Below are positions 34,089-46,230 of a DNA stretch of 64,000 nt, piece after piece. The stretch lies in NCBI RefSeq assembly GCF_019649055.1, contig NW_026570474.1:28201-92200 (forward strand). The letters are read 5' to 3'. The position numbers and the translations under genes were made by a program. Numbering within the stretch: position 1 is the stretch's first letter; each line of letters opens with the position of its first letter. The notes below the pieces were generated by a model, which saw only the letters and a program-made list of their open reading frames with translations, did not search any database and was not told where the DNA came from. The DNA comes from Paramacrobiotus metropolitanus. Its lineage: Eukaryota > Tardigrada > Eutardigrada > Parachela > Macrobiotidae.

Positions 34089-35709
34089 CTACAAAGGTTT
34101 TTGTTTAGCCTACAGATAACTAACGTGATGCGTCCCGAAGAAAAAAATGCGTCCCAGTTCACTCTGGTACGAAACATTTCCGATATAATAATGGTTACTG
34201 CTGCTAAAAAGCACCATCACGGCAGTACTTACTGTTGTTAGTCTGGTTGTGAAAGAAGGGATCGGAGAAATTAAAGTTCCACTTGGAATTTCTGGACAGT
34301 AATGTTGAAAATAGTAACGTTATATTCTGGTATGATCGACGAAATCGTTATTTTGGCGCTGAGATTCTGAGCTGATGCCACTCCCATTCCACAGAGAATA
34401 TGAAAACTAGCAAAGGAATTGTTACTCTATCCATTCTAGAAATTGTTTCATTAAGCCACGAATCGCCACAAAATTGTAGGTACTGCTTTACGCAGCGGGA
34501 GTAAAGGTCACAATCGCTTCGGTCTTTGCCTAAACTCCAGAATACAGTTTGCTGTGCTCGTTTAAAAACGCTTATAAATCCACTGGCACGCGTACCGGTG
34601 ACGCTGTTACGCACTGGTGATGAAATCTAATTTGCAAACAGAGGGTTTTTCGCCACCCTTTATAACGTATACATGTATAACATGAATCAGGCTTTTGTTC
34701 ACTTCACCGTGCACGGCTGCGCCGACGCCGCCGAGTACAGATAATAAATATATTATCGTCTTTGTCGCCGGTCGAATAATCATAGAATACGCGACCTGGC
34801 GTCTGGCAAATATGAACGCTTAGACTAATATGTGGAAACGTCCACTCACTTTCGGCATTTTCGTGGTCACTGCATTACCGCAGCGTATCAGGAAAACCGT
34901 ACGGTTTTTTTGAAAGGTGGTTTGTGGAATACATTTTGTTTGTTGGCATATGAATAGTTTTGCTGACGTGAATACTAACAGCCGGACGGTTCCCTAATAC
35001 GCTCTGACAGAACCGTTAGAGAGGAAATCCTGCTGACAGTCCTCGTATCAAAAGTGCAAAAAACTTCGAAAAATCGAGTGATCATTTGTGACGACGGGCA
35101 GCTTTTTTAAACACACAGACAACCGTATTAGCAGTGCGACATCTGCACAACACTGACACCAGGCATACAAAATACGAGTACAAAAAGACTTCTATCTGTA
35201 TGACTGTATCTACAACTGTATATGCATAATAACGGTACAAAGTCTACCACGAAACGAAATAAAAATCAAAAATAAGGCAAATTTATCTGATTTAATCGTA
35301 ACCCATTAACCCATCAACGTACAACCCATCAATAACTGATCCCAGGACAACAAAAAAGAGTTACGTACAATAATTTATAAAATCCAGAAGAGTCGATAAA
35401 AAGTATTTTAACTAAAAACAAGAAAAGGAGACCGCATTTTGGGATTGTTTAATTCGCGTTGTTATTTTAACAACGACAAACCACTATTATTAACAATCCA
35501 CGCACAGTAATCCACAAGCGACACGACTCACCGTACCATGTCAATTAAGTACTCCCATAGTCCCTTATTCGCCAAAACATCGCGAAACCGCTCAGAAATT
35601 ACTAAAATGCAATTAGACACTGGATGTAAATGGTAAAGTGAAAACAATCAAAGTGTTCTCTTTTGACTACGACGAAGTGAGCCAATGCTCATTGGTAAAA
35701 TTGACACCA
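34089..35709. other. intergenic, no gene recognised
   Basis: Probably contains the missing first exon of the minus-strand beta-sandwich gene and its promoter. AT-rich beyond 35100. No exon could be supported. Confidence 0.35.
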
Positions 35710-35806
35710 ATTGCTCCTACACGCCACGCGAGAACACCAAAGGTGGGCTCGGAATTTACTTCCTTTGGGCAGTTATGCCGAACATGGCCGGAACCGGCCC
35801 CAAGCC
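35710..35806. repeat. direct repeat B, copy 1 (97 bases)
   Basis: Starts ATTGCTCCTACACGCCACGC and ends GGAACCGGCCCCAAGCC. It is identical to 35988-36084. Confidence 0.9.
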
Positions 35807-35833
35807 ATCACAAAGACAACAAAAACAAAAAAA

Positions 35834-35989
35834 TTTTTACGAAGCAACTGACACATGGTAGCGCTTAACATTTCCCAATTTATACCAATTCACACACACA
35901 CGTACAACTGTAACAGAGAGACTACTAGAAAGGGGGCGTGTCGTGTGTCGCAATACCCGGATTCCTGCGTCCCTCTGAATCCAATCCAT
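35834..35989. repeat. direct repeat A, copy 1 (156 bases)
   Basis: Starts TTTTTACGAAGCAACTGACA and ends CCTCTGAATCCAATCCAT. It appears identical, base for base, to 37692-37847. It abuts repeat B copy 2 directly. Confidence 0.9.
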
Positions 35990-36084
35990 TGCTCCTACAC
36001 GCCACGCGAGAACACCAAAGGTGGGCTCGGAATTTACTTCCTTTGGGCAGTTATGCCGAACATGGCCGGAACCGGCCCCAAGCC
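35988..36084. repeat. direct repeat B, copy 2 (97 bases)
   Basis: Identical to 35710-35806. It directly follows repeat A copy 1, with a two-base overlap at the joint. Confidence 0.9.
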
Positions 36085-37691
36085 CAAAAACCCAAAACGA
36101 AAACACGAAAAGGACACAAAAGAAGATCCAATGCGGCGTGATGATGACGATCATTCCTAGGATCGGTTGCGACGATTATGAAGACTGATTCCATTGATTC
36201 AAGGGAAACAGTTACATGAGCGCGGCTAGTGAGGTGCGGGATTCCGCACATCCCTGCGCATTCACGAAAAAATTGGCAAATTAAGTGATCCATAGAAATG
36301 GCAAATCAGTACGGCTTAGGGCGCTATTCCACCGAGCGAAGTACAAGAGTTTGCACGAAAAATGTAATAAAGCCGGTTGCAAGGAAGTCCTGCGCATCCG
36401 ACGGCAATAATGCAAGGCAGACGAACGATCTTAGCTAGTCTGGGAATTCCACAGACTGACCTAAATCCACGACTGAATTTGGACTGAATGCTTATAATTT
36501 AAGTGCTGTTCCGGCGGACATCACGCCAAGCACAGGATAACTCACAAAATTAATGTCCGCACTCAAAGAGTTGCGTACACAAAGCAGGTAACGACGGAAT
36601 TCCTGTCATCCTGCGGCAATGACAATAAGATAATTTACGGCAACCACGAAAACGGTGCTATAGAAGATTAACGTAAGATAACGGCGCAAAACTGGAAGGT
36701 AAAGTGCTGCTTTTGCGAAATTACATGATGTAGTACTGCGCATAGGAACGTACACAAGTGGAATTTGTACATAAAGCAGGGCGCAATGGAATTCCTATTG
36801 CTCCAACGAATTAAAGGCAAAACGATAAACAAGTTTCCAGTAGATCTGGGAATTCCACAGGTCAGATGCAATAAGGACGAATCCGCAAGTAAACAATGGT
36901 TAAAGGCCAACTGAAGGTTGCACAATACGACGATAGGGTCGAAGATCCGGAATGTGAAAGGCAGACAGGTCATGCAGCAATAGCGGTAACAATTCAATGA
37001 TAACAGGACACGTCAGCGAACACGATGAATCCGGGTCAGGAAAAATTTTAAGTAGGAACCAGACAGAAGTAACTCTCCAGGAACATAATCCAGGTCATGT
37101 TTGGAGGTGGTACTGGCTCACCGGCTTTCCGGTGAAACAGGTCTCGCGGCGATGTCTCCGGCAAGGTTTGCGCAGGTAATCTCGGCAAGTGCGTGCGGTA
37201 AAATGCGGAGGCAGCGGGCAAAACTTCCTGGACGACTTTGACAAATGCGTTGTGGGTGTTTGAAGGTTTGACGGGATTCCGCCAAGTGGCATAAGCCATA
37301 AAACCGCGTCCACAAGGCTGAGCGAGTGATGCAAAACAGGTAGAATACTGGCAAAACTACCGTGGCTGGATCCAGAAGGAAGTCCGCATCAATCTTCGTG
37401 TTACAGGCAGTTGTTCTTTCCATATAATAAATGCTGCGTTTGACGTGTTGCCGATTCATGCGATCCAACTTCTTCTTACTAGCTGGTCCAACAAAATCAC
37501 CAGATACATACTCGACACTTGCATAAACCAGTGCAGACATGATGAATTATTATAGTTATACCTCAAAAACAACTGCAAGCTGATAGCAAAAAGACGCTAG
37601 AATCATGATGGCGCGTAAATGCGAAAGGTCACGACACAACTACACAAAAAATACCGGTATGCAGTCGGTATACGAAATACCGGTAAAAAAT
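36085..37691. other. non-coding interior between the two A repeats
   Basis: About 1.6 kb with no convincing gene. A loosely repeated phrase of the type GGAATTCCTGnCATCCTGCGGCAAT occurs near 36239, 36385, 36596 and 36787, and GGGAATTCCACAG occurs near 36442 and 36848. A 140-codon minus frame (37540-37118) has no recognisable domain. Confidence 0.45.
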
Positions 37692-37847
37692 TTTTTACGA
37701 AGCAACTGACACATGGTAGCGCTTAACATTTCCCAATTTATACCAATTCACACACACACGTACAACTGTAACAGAGAGACTACTAGAAAGGGGGCGTGTC
37801 GTGTGTCGCAATACCCGGATTCCTGCGTCCCTCTGAATCCAATCCAT
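37692..37847. repeat. direct repeat A, copy 2 (156 bases)
   Basis: Identical to 35834-35989 and in the same orientation, 1858 bases apart. It is not followed here by repeat B. Confidence 0.9.
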
Positions 37848-38704
37848 CAAGCTTGATACAGCTGAAAAATTAAAAATTAATGGTTTTACTCTTTTTCAGC
37901 TTAATGGTGCAGGAAGATACCGCGTCTACTGCGGACAGGCACTCGGCCAGTACCGAATCCGTTGCCCAAAAACCGCCTCCCTCCCCAGCCGCGCATATGA
38001 ACAAACATCTGCCGGTTCACCGGCAATGTCCAGCTGCAGAAGAAACAGTGAGGGACAGGCAGCACCGAAAGAATCGCTGTTCCAAACGGCAGAGGTTTTT
38101 GCAGTTTCCTGAACTTCCCGTTCATGGAATTCCATAGGGGTAATTATCCAATTTGATTGGACCAATCAGATAAAACTTCACCGTTAAAAGTAGCCGATCC
38201 AATATTATACCTTTTCACTGACCATCCAGAATTGTTGGACAGCATGCAACGTTGATGCGATCCATGTTGTCCACGAGTAGCGACAGTACAGTACTGCATC
38301 TCGTATCTACTCGTATCTCGATGTTATTCCGATTTCTTCCGCTGAAATGAAGTACGATGATTACGCTGACATGTAGGCAGTATTAATAAGCGACCAAACT
38401 TAACGGTCATTAAATGACTAATACTAAACTCTTTTTACTTGGTAGATGTTTTCGTAAACAGCAAGCTAAATATATAACAAAAAAAGGACACTTGGTGCCC
38501 TTTAAGTTAATCAGCATACCAAAACCATCGGAAGGTTGGTTTGTGACAACTGTAAGCATGGTTGACTGTGTTTGTTTTAGGAACGAGTTGGATCACGAGT
38601 TTTCTAACTCGGCGCTTTTACATCCGGTTAACTCATTCGATGATTGACCAAGGGCACGGCGCGAAATGCACCTTTAAGAAAGTTCAGGTATTCATCGTTT
38701 TTGC
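37848..38704. other. intergenic, no gene recognised
   Basis: About 850 bases between repeat A copy 2 and a minus-strand retroelement remnant. Short open frames at 37880-38137 overlap on both strands without recognisable content. Confidence 0.35.
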
Positions 38705-39640
38705 TTTCTCGTGCGCCGAAAACCTACCCGCCGAAAACTTGCAACTCAAACCATGATGGCCATCCGCGGTGACATCACTTCCGCACCTGCACCGGTGATC
38801 GGATGACGCTGGTGCGCCAAGTCTAATTGCGACGGCGATCCGAAACGACTCGTCATCTAGGAGGTTGCCAATTGAGGACGAGGGAAGTGCGTGCGTCCAA
38901 TAGCCTGATTCTGGGGTTGCGGAAGCCAGTAGTCGGGCTTTGGTGGTGGGATCTACAGCCTCGTGCAGCAGAGTTGCCTGTTCGGCCAGACAGTATGGTG
39001 TGTCCCATGCGCGTTGGGAATTTCGGCTTTCTGGCAACGGAGGCGATGCGTCGTCGGAGAGGTACCTCCAAAGGGCAACGTGATCTGTCACATTAACTCC
39101 TCCTTGGTGCGGCAGTAGTCGGGAAACCAGACCTTGGGTAGCGTGAATCGAGGCTAAATAAGCCGGCAAAGATAATTCTTCTACCCGTCGGATACCGAGA
39201 CCACCACAGCGCACTGGCAGTGAAGCTCGACGCCACGCGGTTGTGTCCAAACGAACATTACAGATTGATTCCAGCGACAATCTTAAGACTTCGTCGAACT
39301 CGCAGAGGCTATCCCGAGCCTCGAAAGATGGAGTTGGGCATTTGCCAGTTGGGGATGTACCTGTAGTCGATTGCAGTGATACCATAGCAAGTAAATGTAT
39401 TGTACGACTGGAACGAATATCGAAGGCGGCGGGCAAAGCCCAACTGCGCCAAGCGGGTAGTATGATGGTGCGGTGATCGTGCATGTACACTGTGCGCCAA
39501 GTCGCCGCCAACGTACCGCAGACGACCATTGGGCGGGGTATACCATTCTCAAACACTTTAAAACAATCCCGCATACGATTTTCGACACGTAAAGTATAGC
39601 GTGCCGACACTATACACGAGGAACACTGTACACAGGGTAC
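38705..39640 (-). mobile_element. non-LTR retrotransposon remnant (copy 3), truncated at both ends
   Basis: The minus frame shows AWRRASLPVRCGGLGIRRVE, SGYWTHALPSSSIGNLLDDE, and a Cys/His cluster (CRCGSDVTADGHHGLSCKFSAGR). These are the same blocks in the same order as in the copy at 31771-32946. The match stops right after SAGR, so the RPDG and QRGNAAS parts are gone. Between about 39300 and 39480 the similarity moves to another frame, showing a frameshift. No reverse transcriptase motif remains. Confidence 0.7.
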
Positions 39641-40059
39641 ACAGGGCACACTGTTTAGTTGCAGCTATGATTTTTTACCATTGACATGCGTAATTGCGTA
39701 TTACGCTCGGCGATGGGTGCAGTGAGCAGGTGTCTGCAATGTATAGGTTTGGCCATTCTGGTATTTCATTCGGACGAGCAGTAACAACTGTAAAAGCTAA
39801 ATGACTGACTTTTATGGCACAGAACACGAGGAACACTGCACAAAACACGTAAAACCGATCGACACGGCAGTATCCCTGAACTATCAACCGTAAACCTGGA
39901 TACAGCGCGACGATTCAAAAAAAGCAGATTCAATCCATCCTCACAATCAGACCAATAAAAAACCGGACAGATTCTACCAGAACACCGGGAAGACACTCGA
40001 GAAAACCACACAGTTCACCGGGAAAAACAGCGTTTCGCAAACAGAAATTCATTCTGCGT
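39641..40059. other. 3' flank of TAB1
   Basis: About 420 bases. Presumed 3' UTR of TAB1 on the minus strand. The word GAACACNNGGAACACTG appears near 39619 and 39825. Confidence 0.35.
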
Positions 40060-43000
40060 TCATTCATCACTGTCCGTCCACTCGAAATCCGTATCCACCG
40101 ACGCCAACTCGGCAAAATCCACATACGGATCAATGTACTCGAAGCCCTCGGCGTCCAGTTCGGCGGGGCGAAGGATCGGCGGCGACAGGCTGTCGGCGTC
40201 GGTCTCCACCGTCTCTGTCAGCTGCTCGGAGGCGGAACGGCGCAGACCGGGATTGAAGAGGGCCGCGGAGGGAAAGCCCAGATCACTGGCAATCCGCGGC
40301 GGCGGCGTGCTGGGCTGTACGTCGCTGCGGTCCAGACCGAAGTTGCGGATCAACAGGGTCATCTCCTCGCGACGGAAAAAGTCCTTGCCGGCGGCGTACG
40401 CGGCGGCATGCCGGCTGCAAACCTGCAGGAAATTATTGTCAAAATTTTTTCGCTTGTTTTATAAAATCTAAAACGCCGTTTTAATTTCATATTATATTTC
40501 AACGCTCTATTTAGGCATCGTTTTGTAACAACTTGCTCGTGAATTTCCGATTCGAAAATCAATTATAAGCTGCACAATGTACGAAACAACATAAAAAATT
40601 AAGAAAACCCTAAAAAAAACATGAAGTCGAAACAAGGAACGGAAAAGCAAGCTTCAAATTGGCAAAAACATGATTATGCATTTTCAAACAGAATAAACTA
40701 ATAATTATGATGTATTGATGTAATGTAAAGAGGAAACGAAGTACAGACCAAGCAGTGACAAATCTTAGATGATTTTCGAGAGAATTAATAAAAGAAAAAT
40801 CCTCTCTTCTTTCGGATTATTATACAACAGAAGGGATACAAAATTACAAACATAAAAATTCTGCAGCATTAGCAGAGGAAAATTTCCATCGAAGATTAAA
40901 AATTGTCGGCACACCGTAACTAGTAACTACATGTATAAGACCACCCGGCTTACTTCTTCTAGAACAGCTTGAGCAACGTCGTGCAATGATTTGTCGGAAC
41001 AGAGCTGCGTGGCAATCATTTTGGCAATATCCTCCTCAACATTTTCGGATCCAGAACATTCATACCACGATCTGTTAAAATTTATTCCACGGTTTAACTT
41101 CATGTATTCCTAAGTGATCCAGTGAGAAATTAGTTACTTGTACAGTCCACTTGACATGAGATAAATGAATCCGCGATAATTTGCATTGATCGGTAATCCA
41201 CCAATAATTTCCGGGTCGCAAATTATCGGGGAATTTACTGCCGGTCTGAAAATGGAATTGATGTTACTGTCAATAGCCTGGTATGGTAAAAATAGCAAAG
41301 TCTTCTTCTTGATAAATTAATATGCAGTATTACAAAAATACCGAACTTATGTTTAGAATTTACTGGTAGATAAGCATTTTCTAATTTATCCACATTTTAC
41401 TCAGACAACCGCTTCAATTATCAAAAGCCACTAAATTATTTTCTCCGTTTTAGATCATAAAACGCGAGTTGCATCCGCCAGAACAAAATAAGTCCAACAA
41501 AACAAAAATAATTTCTAAATAAAAATACCTACTGTAATACAATGTAATAAATATTGTAATACAAACGTACTGCAATACGAGCAAACGCAATAAAAATAAA
41601 TGTAATAAAAAATACAAATGTACAAATGTTATAAAAATACAAAAGTAATTAAGAACAGAATAAAACCAATTTTAGCCCTAACCAGTTTAAATTTTGGAAA
41701 TGGCTATTCTCACCACCCTGGCACCTCCTTCGACTATTCTCACCACCTTTCACCGCCTTCTGGCTATTCGCACCCCTTTTTTAAAAATATTTTTTGCACC
41801 ACCTTTGGCTATTGTCACCACATTTTTACACCTCCTTTCGACAGAGACTCTTCCCAACTCCTTATACATTTTACTAATATTATCATGTTAAAAAATGCGT
41901 AAAGTTGCTACGGAAATCTTTTTTTTAAAATGAGAGTATTGTAAATGATATTTGTATAACATTATGCATTCATGACCTTTAGAGGCCGGGACAAGTAAAA
42001 CCGGTAATATTTTCGCAAGAGGTGTGCAATGGGGGTGGTAACAGTCAAAAGGGGGTGTAAAGATTATTGTAAAAAAGGTGGTGCGAATAGACAAAAGGCG
42101 GTGAAAAGTGGTGAGAATAGCCAAATGGTGGTGTCAGGTGGTGGGAATAGCCACACCCTTAAATTTTTTTGTTACCAACGACAACCAAAGATGCAAGAGC
42201 TTCCGTAACGCGATTGCTCAACATACCGTAAAATGTCAAAGGTCTGATACTGTTTCTTCAGGGCATAATTGCCGATGCAGCGTGTCAGTTTGAGGGGCTG
42301 TCGCTGTTTCAGTTCATTCACATCCAGTCCCAGCAAGCTCAAACGCAGTGCCTCATCGTCACTATCGATGTTATGCTGAATTCCCACGGTCCGCGCCGTC
42401 AGCTCCCCATTCGGCTTTAGGTAACACAGCACCGCCACCGTATCGCCTGCAAGTTTCAAAACATTTTAATTTTTTTTGCACTGAAAACTAGTCCAGCTTA
42501 TTTAATTCTAAACACAGTCATCTAAGATAAGAAAACAAGTTTGCTGTTACGGTAATGGAGCCAATTGAACCAATAAAGATTAAACTGACACAAATCATTC
42601 AAAACTATTATTCGCATAATTAAACTCTGACTAATTTTCCTGCGCTTTCGCAAACAGCAATTAATCAGAAATACACAGATTAAATATGACCCACCACAGG
42701 TACAATAAATCACACAATTAAACTCTCAATGATGGAAAACTGCCTTTGCAGTAGAAATTAATCAGCAATACGTGAAAGACATACTTTTACAGGTTCATAC
42801 ACAATTGTGACAACAAAGCTGCTGAGTAAACGAACAACATTGTAAAATGCATTTAATTATTTAAAGGGTAAATTGACAGAAATTATTTTTTTATAGTTAT
42901 ATGGTGTTTTCTGTACTGCATCATTTGCATGCGCAGTTTGCCGGTTTTGATCATATAAAAGGAAGTACTACTGCTGCATTAATTAAAAGCTGCCTTGTAT

Positions 43001-45367
43001 CTCCCTAAACTCCGTTTATTTACCAATTTTATTTTATTTTTTAACAATTTGCATAACGTTTAACAATTTTTTAACAATTTTTATTTATTTTTCACCAATT
43101 TTTTAACTTCCCGTCCGGAAAAGTAAGGGCAAGATTACGTACCACAATGTGCAAAATACAGTTTCCCATGGCAGTAGATGGCCATGACGGCCGTCGTCCC
43201 CCCGGCCATGGGATTCGGCACCACCGTGTCGTTCTTGCCCGGCCGCGTCTTGGGACTGAAGGGACCGGTGGCGTTGTAGGGCGGACTGGCGCTCTCCTCC
43301 AGACTGTCAAAGAACTTCTCCTCCACCATTAGGAAGGCATTGCTGACGACGTTGCGCACCTCTTCGTCGTCGATGGGCCCTGTGGACAGAGAGTGTTCAG
43401 CACTTGTTCATTGTGACTCATGCCTATCTGCCGGTAAGTGTTGCCATGTTTGGCAGACACCGTCGTCGTGATCGGTTGGACAATAGACCGGCGCGGATTA
43501 GTAATGGTGTGTTGGCTGCCAAAAAGACTGTTTCATTCAACGATTATCATCTGTTGTTAACCCGGTTTTTGTCTGGCCAAACGGTGATTGGCATGGTATG
43601 CACTGTACCGTTCATAGAAAATTTACTGGATTTCGTCTCGTCAACACCGGAACAAAAATCTTAATTAAAATAAAATCCAGTTACGGATTAAAAATTAAAA
43701 TTTAATTTTTATTTGAACAATTAACCAGGAAAAGGGAATCAAAGATTTAAAATTTTCATGACCGCAAAACAAAATCACGATGACCATTACGATATAAGCG
43801 CGGAAACAAAAAAAAAGAGAAAGCGGAAAACATTCATTCCGCAGCCAGATTTAAGATTCGTTACGAAAACCGTGTTGAACGCATTCGTGGGGAAATTAGC
43901 CATAACTCTACGATGCAACCATGCTTTCTGAATTAACCACAGCACTGCACTGACTGCAGATCACCTTTCCATCACTAACATTCATCTTCATTTTCCAATA
44001 GTTTCTTATGTAAAGTTTCGCCAAAAAGTGAGCCTATCAGTAAGATGCACGTGCCAATATATGAATACTTTACGCAAGTACTGTATGGCTATAATTTCCA
44101 TACAAATTACTTTGTTCTGGAGTGCGCTGCAGCGACAGCTACGCATTCACGGCGGCGGTCGACCAATAAAAAATCTTACTCAGCAGATTTCACAAGTACC
44201 TTCGAGCTGGCCGAGAAGAAGCTCAAGAGGAAACTGCTGGGCAGCGAACTGGGATGCCTTCGATCCGTCATGTCCGTCGAAGATGCTGTACAGGTGGATA
44301 TCGTTCACTCTGCAAGGACAAGTAACACACGGGCTGTATATATTGTTTCACCTGGAGAAACAGGCACAAGACTGCGTAATCCTGCCGATGCAGCATTTTA
44401 TACGATTTAAAGGCACCGTTAAGTTATTCAAGTGCACCTGAATGACCGGTGAGCACACAAATTAAATTCTAAAATGCAAACAAAACCCGGGAATTCTAAT
44501 CCTCCCGAATAACCAATACGAATAATACGTAAAAAATTCCGTAGTGCAGCATGAAAAAAAATTGCAAAAAGTGAGCAACAGGGTGACAATGGTGCGGCAT
44601 CCGGTGAGGTGGTGAAGAGAAGGAATAACACCAACCAAAACAGATGACAATGAATTATAGTACACTACTCATTTTTTCCCATACCGCTACCATTCCGAAG
44701 TCCAACAGATTTCACAAAAAATAATTCCACAAAATTAGAATTATCAATATTATTTACTGGAAGGACGATTTAGAAATTTATCACGGATTTTTCCCCTCTT
44801 TGTAGCAATTATTTACACAAATACAGCATCTTCTACTCTAGTTATTTGCCCTTATTTTCTCATCTTATTTTTGATTTTTCCGTGCAGTTACTTTTAAAAA
44901 AATACGCGGTATTCATTAAACTATTAAACAAGTATTAGTTTTAAAAATACATGATCATAAATTAATTTTACACTGAAGAGCACTCTCCATAGTCTCCATA
45001 GATGCGTTGTGATAAGTAGTCGCTCACCGATAGCTGATAACGCGATCCTCATCCACACCGTCCTCCATGGTAAAATGCGCGCCATCCCCGCGGTACAGAC
45101 ACTTGCGGGTGCATCCTACCCCGGCCTCCTCCGACCACTTGATATCGATGACGCTCCGTCCATCCTATCAACCGCAACACCACAAAATCGAAGTAACGTC
45201 GAGTTTGCAGGACGTCGAGAAAAGAACTGCATAGCGAGGGGAACTCAAGTGAAAATTCCTCGCTCCCCTTCTGCGTCATGTCAAACATTTACCATATCCC
45301 TCATCTGGCGGCCGTCAGCCACCGCCGTATGCATCGGCGGTACCAGCAGCTCCGTACGGAAGCGCAT
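40060..45367 (-). CDS. TAB1: TGF-beta-activated kinase 1-binding protein 1 (PP2C-like)
   Basis: Eight exons: 45367-45293, 45164-45028, 44309-44200, 43379-43143, 42446-42227, 41245-41138, 41071-40954, 40422-40060. Every border is GT-AG and all phases agree, giving 455 residues (human 504). TAB1 is a PP2C-fold adaptor that binds and activates TAK1. In order: KWSEEAGVGCTRKCLYR, IHLYSIFDGHDGSKASQF, LELLLGQLEG, GGTTAVMAIYCHGKLYFAHC, GDTVAVLC, LRLSLLGLDVNELKQ, RCIGNYALK, CDPEIIGG, GFIYLMSSGLYK, LHDVAQAVLEEV and EEMTLLIRNFGL. The C-terminus keeps the TAK1-binding segment as PYVDFAEL. Compared with human TAB1, it keeps DG and GD residues typical of active PP2C (FDGHDG, GDTVAVL), but lacks the late metal-binding aspartates (SSGLYK, REEMTLL). 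Intron 5 carries an inverted-repeat element. Confidence 0.93.
41700..42157. mobile_element. inverted-repeat element built of short C/T-rich repeats, in TAB1 intron 5
   Basis: The left arm (41700-41842) repeats a unit like GGCTATTCTCACCACCTTT with variants. The right arm (42021-42157) holds the same units on the other strand (GGTGGTGAGAATAGCC-type). About 75 bases at the two outer ends align as inverted repeats. The spacer of about 180 bases is AT-rich and non-coding. It looks like a MITE whose ends are minisatellites, sitting between TAB1 exons 5 and 6. Confidence 0.6.
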
Positions 45368-46230
45368 ATGCCGGGCAATCCACGCAGACGAGGAGCAGAC
45401 AAAAAATGGGATCAGAAATCAACAAAAATAAAAAGTGAAGTCGGATTTAGTGCGCACGTGGTCGCTAACGATACACGCGCGGAGATTTTCAGCCCAGTAA
45501 TCCAGCCATCCAGTATCCGATGTTTTTGCGAAACATATCCAGAAAGTATCTTATTATATCAAAATATTTCTACAACCAGCATCCAGGATGACTAAAAATC
45601 CGAAAACTAGAAAACGACCAATTTCACGCTTGATCACTCATGTTCGTGTGTTGTGCAGCTCTGCTTTTTAGCCAGAAGCCAAGCATTTGCTGGCATTTCG
45701 CATTAAGAGTGAACACTGCATCGCGCAGCGTGCCGAGCTATGGCTCATTCGTATCCGCTAGGATTTTGGTGTTAGTCAGGATCCGGCTTCAACCCAACGC
45801 AAATCGAAGTATTTCGTTTAATTTCATATGTGCCAGCTTGAATAAAAACTGAACAATGAAAAAACATTTTTTCATAAGAAGTATTTTTGATTGAACATCT
45901 TGTTAACCATGATAAATCATGAGCCAAACACATCACTTCCGGCGGAGGTGGAGAACGCCTCTGCCATCTTCGCCACGCGCACTGCATATCGAGGGCAGTC
46001 CAAAGAACGATGATTCACTCAAAAGACTGAATGATTCACCTGAAATGCGATGTAATGCGTACATACGTCGACGTCAAGGAAAACAGCCTCGTCCAGCTGG
46101 CAACTCCGAATTTTGTGATTTCGTTACAGAAAATGTTGTATGACAGTATGGCATTACATGATTATGACCTGTTTATACTTTATACATCTACAGTAAAAAA
46201 CAACCTTTATTGCTTATTGCGATATTGTTA
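45368..46230. other. upstream region of TAB1, no other gene recognised
   Basis: About 860 bases that should include the TAB1 promoter. Short open frames on the plus strand show no domain. Confidence 0.35.

Noticed and set aside
37118-37540. 140-codon minus-strand frame inside the repeat nest
   Set aside because: No domain, no splice signals, and it lies in repeat-derived DNA.
35834-37847. A repeats as classical LTRs of a small retroelement
   Set aside because: TG...CA can be read within the repeat, but identity extends about 15 bases beyond the TG end. A second repeat B lies outside the pair, and no target-site duplication, primer-binding site or polypurine tract is evident.
45278-45595. 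105-codon plus-strand frame
   Set aside because: Overlaps TAB1 exon 1 in antisense; the TAB1 exon fits phase and orthology.
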